The notes under the pieces were generated by a model. That model had not been told where the DNA came from, ran no database searches, and saw nothing but the letters and a program-made list of their open reading frames with translations. The position numbers and the translations under genes were made by a program. 27,182 bases of DNA from AC-37 sp036382905 (GTDB lineage Bacteria; Actinomycetota; Thermoleophilia; Solirubrobacterales; Thermoleophilaceae): positions 1 through 27,182 of the forward strand of contig DASVPL010000202.1 in the NCBI GenBank assembly GCA_036382905.1. The letters are read 5' to 3'. Shown piece after piece: positions 22,397 to 27,182 of this stretch. The first letter of the stretch is position 1; each line of letters begins with the position of its first letter.

Positions 22397-23983
22397 ATGA
22401 CACCGAGAGCGGCCGTCCGCGCCGCGCTCGTGAACCCGCCGCACGTGCGCGGCCCGGGGCGGCCACTCGAGAACGCATCCCCTCCCCTGGGCATCGCGTA
22501 CATCGCCGCGGCGCTGCGGGCCGGCGGCTTTCCGGCCGAGCTCTACGACCTGGCAGACGAGGTCCCGATGGACCCGGCGAAGCTCGCCGCCGCCGGATTC
22601 TTCGACCACGACCTGTACGGGTTCACCTCGTACACGAAGACGTTCGACGCCGCGCTCGAGCTGGTCCGCCTGCTGAAGGCGAACAACCCGGCCGCGACCA
22701 TCGTCTTCGGCGGGCCGCACGCGACGCCCCTGGCGGAGGTGCTCGTCGAGACCTACGACGAGATCGACGTCGTGGTCCGCAACGAGGGCGAGCAGGCGAT
22801 GGTCGCGATCGCGCGTCACCGCGCGGGCGATCTCGACTCCCTCGCCGGCGTGGCGGGCCTCGTGTACCGCAAAGGCGGGGCGATCGCTCGCACCGGCGAC
22901 CCGCACGACCTGCCGCCGGTCGATTCCCTCCCCGATCCCGCACGCGATTACGCGATCAGGCCGCAGCGCCTGGTCTACGACCGGCGCGACCCGCTGAATC
23001 CGCAGCGCATCGAGTTCTTCTCGAGCAGCAGGGGCTGCCCGAAGCGATGCACGTTCTGTTCGATCGTGGTGATGAGCCCGCGGTATCGCTTCCGCTCGGT
23101 CGAATCGCTCATGGACGAGATCCGCGCGGTCCACGAGCGCGATCCGTTCGGGCACGTCGCGTTCCTCGACGCGAACTTCTTCGTCCACTGGCGGCGCACC
23201 GCCGAGTTCGCGGAGGCCCTCCACCGCTGGGATCCTGGCGTGACGTGGTCGGCGACCGCGACCGTCGACGCGATCGTGCGGCACCCGCGGGTGGTCGAGC
23301 GGATCGGAGCCCTGAACTGCCAGATGCTCGAGGTCGGCGTCGAGAACGGCAGCGACAGCTTCCTCGCGCGCGTGAACAAGCGGACGACCGTGGAGCAGAA
23401 CCTCGATGCGATCCGCGCCCTCGACGACGCGGGCATCGAGCTCGAGCTCGACTACATCATGTTCGACCCCGAGACCACGCTCGAGGAGCTGGCCGACAAC
23501 GCGGACTTCCTCACCGAGGCGGAGCTGACGGACTACATCCCGGCCGACCACCTCGCCAACACGCTCAGGCTGTACCCCGGCACGCCCGCTCGCTCGCGTT
23601 ACGCCCCCGGTGGACCCGGGCCAGCGGAGTTCGCCGCGGCCGACCTGTACGCGCCGATCGCCGATCCGCGCGCGGCGGCGGTGAACCGCGTGATGACCGA
23701 GGCGGTCGACACGTGCTTCGTGGGCCTCGAGCAGGTCGTCCGCGCGTGCGAGCGCGCGGCGGACACGAGCCACGACCCGCAGGAGATGCACGCGCTCGCT
23801 ATCGCGTTCCGCAACGTCCCGTTCGCGATCTTCCGCGAGAGCATCGACCGCGCCGGCGCCGGCGAGCTGGACCTCACCCTCTCGGACCTCGCGGCCAGCG
23901 CGCGGCTGCGCGAGCTCGTGGCGCTCGCACACGAGCAGGAGACACGCGCTTCGCGCCCGGCCGAGCTGGCCAATGCCGTCTAG
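22397..23983 (+). CDS. B12-binding-domain radical SAM enzyme (first of the operon)
   Basis: 528 residues. A cobalamin-binding Rossmann domain covers about 8-150 (ALVNPPHV, PPLGIAYIAAAL, VFGGPHATPL, VVVRNEGEQAM), without the DxHxxG motif, as in BchE/class B type enzymes. The radical SAM domain follows (about 200-430): the 4Fe-4S cluster is held by C214, C218 and C221 (CPKRCTFC), a GVENGS segment contacts SAM, and YIMFDPETTLEEL and LRLYPGTPARSR are near the barrel end. The helical C-terminus (about 430-528) is specific to this group. Such enzymes transfer methyl groups to unactivated carbons or rearrange or cyclise substrates through a radical. The ATG at 22397 is used because homology begins soon after. 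The stop overlaps the next gene's start by 11 bases. Confidence 0.93.
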   Translation: MTPRAAVRAALVNPPHVRGPGRPLENASPPLGIAYIAAALRAGGFPAELYDLADEVPMDPAKLAAAGFFDHDLYGFTSYTKTFDAALELVRLLKANNPAATIVFGGPHATPLAEVLVETYDEIDVVVRNEGEQAMVAIARHRAGDLDSLAGVAGLVYRKGGAIARTGDPHDLPPVDSLPDPARDYAIRPQRLVYDRRDPLNPQRIEFFSSSRGCPKRCTFCSIVVMSPRYRFRSVESLMDEIRAVHERDPFGHVAFLDANFFVHWRRTAEFAEALHRWDPGVTWSATATVDAIVRHPRVVERIGALNCQMLEVGVENGSDSFLARVNKRTTVEQNLDAIRALDDAGIELELDYIMFDPETTLEELADNADFLTEAELTDYIPADHLANTLRLYPGTPARSRYAPGGPGPAEFAAADLYAPIADPRAAAVNRVMTEAVDTCFVGLEQVVRACERAADTSHDPQEMHALAIAFRNVPFAIFRESIDRAGAGELDLTLSDLAASARLRELVALAHEQETRASRPAELANAV

Positions 23984-24302
23984 CTCGCCCGCTCCCGGAG
24001 TCGGCGGGGAGGCCGCCGCCTCCGCGTTCCGCCTGCGGCCGAATCCGGAGGTGCGAGTGGTCGAGGAGCACGGGACGGTGTACCTGATCCCGCCCGTGGG
24101 ACGCCCGCTGCGGCTCAATCGCAGCGCGTCGGGGCTCTGGCGGATGCTCGCGGAGGGACGGCCACGCGACGAGGTCGTCGACCGCCACGCCGTCGACAGC
24201 GGCTGCGACGTCGCGACCGCCCGCGACGAGATCGAGCAGCTCATCGCATCCCTGTGCGAGAACCACTACCTGATGCGCGCCCCCGCCGATGCGCCCTCGT
24301 GA
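23973..24302 (+). CDS. PqqD-like RiPP recognition element (RRE) protein
   Basis: 109 residues. After a flexible Ser/Ala/Gly-rich start (about 1-17), the PqqD fold is visible: a beta hairpin (FRLRPNPEVRVVEEHGTVYLIPP), then LRLNRSASGLWRMLAEGRPRDEVVDRH and a C-terminal helix bundle (ATARDEIEQLIASLCENHYL), the winged-helix layout in which the leader peptide lies on strand 3. RRE proteins present a precursor peptide's leader to the modifying enzyme, so the function in this operon is most likely peptide delivery to the two radical SAM enzymes. The ATG at 23973 overlaps the first enzyme by 11 bases, and its end overlaps the second by 14 bases, so expression is tightly coupled. Confidence 0.88.
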   Translation: MPSSSPAPGVGGEAAASAFRLRPNPEVRVVEEHGTVYLIPPVGRPLRLNRSASGLWRMLAEGRPRDEVVDRHAVDSGCDVATARDEIEQLIASLCENHYLMRAPADAPS

Positions 24303-25980
24303 CCGCATCCTGACGACGGGGACGCGCTTCGAGCGCGTCCCGCCGAACCCGGCTCAGCCGCGCCTGCGTGTCGCGCTGATCAACCCGCCGGACCCGACCT
24401 CGTCCGACGACGGTCGCTCGTTCCCAGCGCTGGGACTCGGATACGTCGCGGCGTTCGCGCGCGTGCGCGGCTTCCACGTCGACCTGTTCGACTTCGCGCT
24501 CGACCTCGATCCGGACCTCGACTTCCTCGACCGGGTGGGCGCGCTCGACGGCTACGACGTCTACGGCGTCTCGACCTACTCCGACACCCTGCCGTCGGCC
24601 CTGACGGTCGCGGCGGCGCTCAGGCGGGGCGCACCCCGCTCCCCGATCGTCTTCGGCGGCTACCACGCCGCGGTGCTGGACGCCGAGCTGCTCGAGGACT
24701 TCGACATGATCGACTACGTCGTGCGCGACGAGGGCGAGATCCCGTTCAGCGAGCTGCTCGACGGCCTGGCGAGCGACCGCTCCGACCACGGGAGTGTGGC
24801 CAGCCTGACGTGGCGAGGCGCGGATGGCGCGGTCGTGCGCAACCCGTCGTCCGAGCGTTTGCTCGACCAGGCCGAGCTTCCGTTCCCGGTCACGGAGACG
24901 CGCCACGGCCCGCGCCGCTATGCCGACTACGCCGACCGCGATAGCGGCGAGCGGCGCCGCGCGGTGAGCCTCGTCAGCAGCCGCGGGTGCCCGAAGCGGT
25001 GCACGTTCTGCTCGATCGCGCTCGTCAACCCCCTGTGGCGCGCGCGCTCGGCCGAATCGATCATGGCGGAGGTGCGCTACCGGTACGCGCACGAGCCGTT
25101 CGCCCACGTCTTCTTCCAGGACGGCAACTTCTTCGCCAGCCCGAAGCGCTCGCTCGCCTTCGCGCGGGAGCTCCACGCCTTCGACCCGTCGATCACGTGG
25201 TCGGGCACGGCCACCCCCGACAACGTGGTGCGCCACGCCGGCGTCCTCGCCGAGCTGGCCGCGCTCAACTGCGCCTCGCTCGAGCTGGGCATCGAGAGCG
25301 GCAACGAGGGCTCGCTCGAACGCTTCGGCAAGGGCACCGACCGCGCCGTCAACCTCCAGGCGATTCGCCTGCTCGAGTCCGCCGGGATCCGGCTCGGGCT
25401 CGACTTCATCATGTTCGAGCCGGAGATGACGCTCGACGACGTGAGGGCCAACCTCGACTTCCTCCACGAGGCCGACCTCTACGGCTACTGGCCCGCCGAG
25501 TGCCTGTTCCAGGAGCTGCGGCTCTACCCGGGGACCAAGATGCGCACGCGTCACGTGCCCGGCGACTGCACGCGTCACGAGGTGCCGCCGACTCCACTGC
25601 GCGACGCCGGGCTGCGGACCGCGTTCGAGGAGGCCTGGGCGTACCGCCGGACCCTCCAGGCGGCAACCGACGAGGCGCTCAAGCAGCTCGAGGTGGCGAT
25701 CGCCGGCCTCGATGCCGTCGACCGTGACGGGGAGGAGCCGGAGATCCGGCGGCTGCGCCAGGACGCGCAGGCGTGCGTGATCGAGCTGCGGCACGCCCCC
25801 TACGCGTTCCTCGAGGCCGTCGCGAGCCCGTCTCAGGCAGCTAGGCCGGACGAGCTGGAGGCCGCCCGCACCGCCACCCGCTGGGCGCTCGCCGGCGCGG
25901 TCGCGACGGTGCGTTCCGTGCGCGCGGCGATCGGGACCTGGACGGCACCGGCGCGCACGCGAGCCGAGCGCGTGGCATGA
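24289..25980 (+). CDS. B12-binding-domain radical SAM enzyme (second of the operon)
   Basis: 563 residues, related to the first enzyme of the operon. The B12-binding domain (about 25-160) has ALINPPDP, LGLGYVAAFARVRGF and FGGYHAAVL; the 4Fe-4S Cys are C234, C238 and C241 (CPKRCTFC). The segments LELGIESGNEGSL, FIMFEPEMTLDDV and LRLYPGTKMRTR correspond to those of the first enzyme. A longer helical C-terminus (about 445-563) ends in Ala/Arg-rich sequence. It probably acts on the same peptide in a different step, or on a different residue. The start at 24289 overlaps the RRE gene by 14 bases; the stop TGA overlaps the ATG of the cupin gene (ATGA). Confidence 0.93.
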   Translation: MRPRDRILTTGTRFERVPPNPAQPRLRVALINPPDPTSSDDGRSFPALGLGYVAAFARVRGFHVDLFDFALDLDPDLDFLDRVGALDGYDVYGVSTYSDTLPSALTVAAALRRGAPRSPIVFGGYHAAVLDAELLEDFDMIDYVVRDEGEIPFSELLDGLASDRSDHGSVASLTWRGADGAVVRNPSSERLLDQAELPFPVTETRHGPRRYADYADRDSGERRRAVSLVSSRGCPKRCTFCSIALVNPLWRARSAESIMAEVRYRYAHEPFAHVFFQDGNFFASPKRSLAFARELHAFDPSITWSGTATPDNVVRHAGVLAELAALNCASLELGIESGNEGSLERFGKGTDRAVNLQAIRLLESAGIRLGLDFIMFEPEMTLDDVRANLDFLHEADLYGYWPAECLFQELRLYPGTKMRTRHVPGDCTRHEVPPTPLRDAGLRTAFEEAWAYRRTLQAATDEALKQLEVAIAGLDAVDRDGEEPEIRRLRQDAQACVIELRHAPYAFLEAVASPSQAARPDELEAARTATRWALAGAVATVRSVRAAIGTWTAPARTRAERVA

Positions 25981-26867
25981 GCGTCTCGGCCGAGTTCCTC
26001 GCGGCCCGGTGGCAGACCGCCCCCGAGGCGCTCCCCGGCCTCGCGGCGGACTGGCTCGACCGCGACTGGGTCGCGCGGTTCGAGTCGTGGGCCGTGCCGC
26101 CCACGACGGCGCGCCTGTTCGTCCTCCAGGAGGACGGCCCCGCGGGCGCCGCGACGGCGGCCACGATGCCCGACCCGCGGGTGGCATACGAGCTGTTCCA
26201 GCGCTACGCCGGCGAGGGACAGCAGCTCACGCTGCTGCTGAACCACACCGAGCGCGTGGCGCCCGAGCTACGTGAGCTTCGTGACGGGCTCGGAATCGGC
26301 AACCCGTGGCGCCACGACGACGTGGTGGCGACGCTGTCCACCGCCGGCAGCGGGATCGGCTACCACGCGGGACACGAGGACAGCCTCGTGGTGCAGCTCG
26401 CCGGGCGGCGGCACTGGCGCGCCTGGTCGGCCGACCACGTGCCGGCCTCGCACCGGCACGAGCTGGTCTGGCGCCACGCGCCGGAGGGGCCGGGCGCGAT
26501 CAGGCGCCCCGCCGCGGATCCGCTCGTCGACTGCGAGCTGGGCCCCGGCGACGTGCTGTACGTGCCCTCGCTCTTCCCGCACGAGGGCCGCACGCTCGAG
26601 CTGTCGGTGAGCCTGTCGATCGCGTGGCGAGGGGTGTCGGTGGCGACGCTGCTGGACGAGGTCGAGGCCCTGCCCGCCGCGGAGCGGACGCTTACGGAGC
26701 GCCACCCCGACGCCTTCCTCCGGCTGGTGCGCGACCCGCCGCCGGGTGCGCCGGACGCGTGCGCCGCCGTGATGGAGCAGCTCGATCCGGCGCTGCGCGC
26801 ACTCCGTGTCTCCGCGACCGAACGCGAGTGGGTGCGCCGGTCCGTGGACGAGCTGCTGGCCGGCTGA
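25977..26867 (+). CDS. Cupin-4/JmjC-like Fe(II)/2-oxoglutarate-oxygenase homologue with HAG instead of HxD
   Basis: 296 residues. The double-stranded beta-helix region (about 105-215) aligns without gaps to the ROXA/YcfD type: IGYHAGHEDSLVVQLAGRRHW and GDVLYVPSLFPHEG. In those enzymes iron is held by H-x-D...H; here the first His (H130) and the distal His (H202) are kept but the Asp is Gly (G132). A carboxylate-free HxG/HxA motif is known from Fe/2OG halogenases, where chloride takes the free site; loss of activity or a different metal use are alternatives. H133, E134 and D135 nearby might also supply a ligand. The helical C-terminus (about 225-296) resembles the dimerisation part. It is the last gene of the operon (ATG overlaps the preceding TGA), and a hairpin follows. 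Confidence 0.85.
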   Translation: MSVSAEFLAARWQTAPEALPGLAADWLDRDWVARFESWAVPPTTARLFVLQEDGPAGAATAATMPDPRVAYELFQRYAGEGQQLTLLLNHTERVAPELRELRDGLGIGNPWRHDDVVATLSTAGSGIGYHAGHEDSLVVQLAGRRHWRAWSADHVPASHRHELVWRHAPEGPGAIRRPAADPLVDCELGPGDVLYVPSLFPHEGRTLELSVSLSIAWRGVSVATLLDEVEALPAAERTLTERHPDAFLRLVRDPPPGAPDACAAVMEQLDPALRALRVSATEREWVRRSVDELLAG

Positions 26868-26886
26868 GCCCCCGAGGGGGCCCAGC
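26863..26886. terminator. Strong hairpin after the radical SAM operon
   Basis: GCTGAGCCCCC (26863-26873) and GGGGGCCCAGC (26876-26886) pair with one A-C mismatch; only two bases lie between the arms, so the loop would open to four. It overlaps the stop of the cupin gene (26865-26867) and lies between two convergent genes. It fits a transcription terminator, possibly bidirectional, without a U-tract. Confidence 0.5.
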
Positions 26887-26903
26887 GGCCGTGGAGCGGT
26901 TCG

Positions 26904-27146
26904 CTACAGCGGCATCTTCCCGCGCGCGCGGCGTCCGAGCGAAGCGCTCTTGTTGGTCGCGCGGCGCGAGCTGCCGAACGGCTTCTGGAGCCAGCGCCCC
27001 AGGAAGCCCGGCGCGGATCCGGCGGCGCTCTGACCGACTCCGAGCGTCCTGTCGACGCCGCGCTGCGGATGGCGCGAGAGCCTCGGCAGCAGGAAGGCGA
27101 GCACCAGCAGTACGACACATACGGCCACGATCGCGGCGATGGTCAT
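26904..27146 (-). CDS. Small single-TM protein, unknown function
   Basis: 80 residues. One N-terminal TM helix (about 3-21, IAAIVAVCVVLLVLAFLLP) is followed by a basic Arg/Lys/Ser/Gly-rich tail (RLSRHPQRG, SSRRATNKSASLGRRARGK). The ATG at 27146 is preceded by GAGGAGAGAG with good spacing, which supports a real gene. It resembles small conserved actinobacterial membrane proteins (perhaps DUF6411; I am not certain of the number). The function is unknown. It converges on the radical SAM operon. Nothing was seen in the last 36 bases of the window beyond its upstream region. Confidence 0.75.
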   Translation of the reverse strand: MTIAAIVAVCVVLLVLAFLLPRLSRHPQRGVDRTLGVGQSAAGSAPGFLGRWLQKPFGSSRRATNKSASLGRRARGKMPL

Positions 27147-27182
27147 GTCTCTCTCCTCAGGTAGCGGGGGTACGCGTGCCCC

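Noticed and set aside
22340..26187. Two long minus-strand frames (634 and 648 codons) opposite the radical SAM genes
   Set aside because: Both are antisense to well-defined enzymes and read as Arg/Val/Ala-rich sequence without domains.

Overview
The window is very GC-rich, uses GTG starts often, and is almost completely filled with genes; no stretch of 300 bases or more lacks a gene. The GC content, the secreted protein with twelve Ig-like repeats of the 'SGTARDGQ...YQWRRCDSAG' type, the actinobacterial small membrane proteins and the DUF4126/DUF3307 genes together suggest an actinobacterium, most likely of the Solirubrobacterales/Thermoleophilia. That placement is inferred from family knowledge, not from a marker gene. 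I saw no rRNA, tRNA, CRISPR array, insertion sequence or prophage gene.

Bases 1-9645. The left edge holds the C-terminal part of a membrane-anchored protein coupled to a two-TM potassium channel with RCK domains. Next come a minus-strand trio (L,D-transpeptidase, ABM-type monooxygenase, small helical protein), a plus-strand VOC protein, and a divergent pair: a DHA2-type drug exporter and its TetR regulator, with overlapping promoters and a candidate operator. A minus-strand run follows: secreted GH31 glycosidase, DUF3307 membrane protein, glycerophosphodiester phosphodiesterase.

Bases 9699-16834. A 1779-residue secreted repeat protein occupies 9731-15070 on the minus strand. It has a signal peptide, an N-terminal surface-protein domain, twelve 97-residue Ig-like repeats, a Gly/Ser/Thr/Pro linker and a C-terminal domain. 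Upstream on the same strand are a Baeyer-Villiger-type flavin monooxygenase and a small two-TM protein.

Bases 16835-21970. A universal stress protein on the plus strand converges on a tight minus-strand operon: O-methyltransferase, acyl-CoA thioesterase-like protein, class-C beta-lactamase-fold hydrolase, DUF4126 protein. Divergent from it is a secreted protein of unknown function, whose 3' end overlaps a rhomboid protease gene.

Bases 22099-26867. The most interesting part is a compact five-gene plus-strand operon: an 89-residue hydrophilic protein without aromatic residues or Cys, a B12-binding radical SAM enzyme, a PqqD-like peptide-binding (RRE) protein, a second related B12-binding radical SAM enzyme, and a cupin-4/JmjC-like oxygenase homologue in which the iron-binding Asp of the HxD motif is replaced by Gly (HAG). 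Peptide-recognition protein, two B12-radical SAM enzymes and an Fe/2OG-like enzyme are the hallmarks of a pathway making a ribosomally synthesised, modified peptide. The 89-residue protein is the only candidate substrate in the operon. I do not recognise this combination as a described system. A strong hairpin and a convergent small membrane protein gene close the window.
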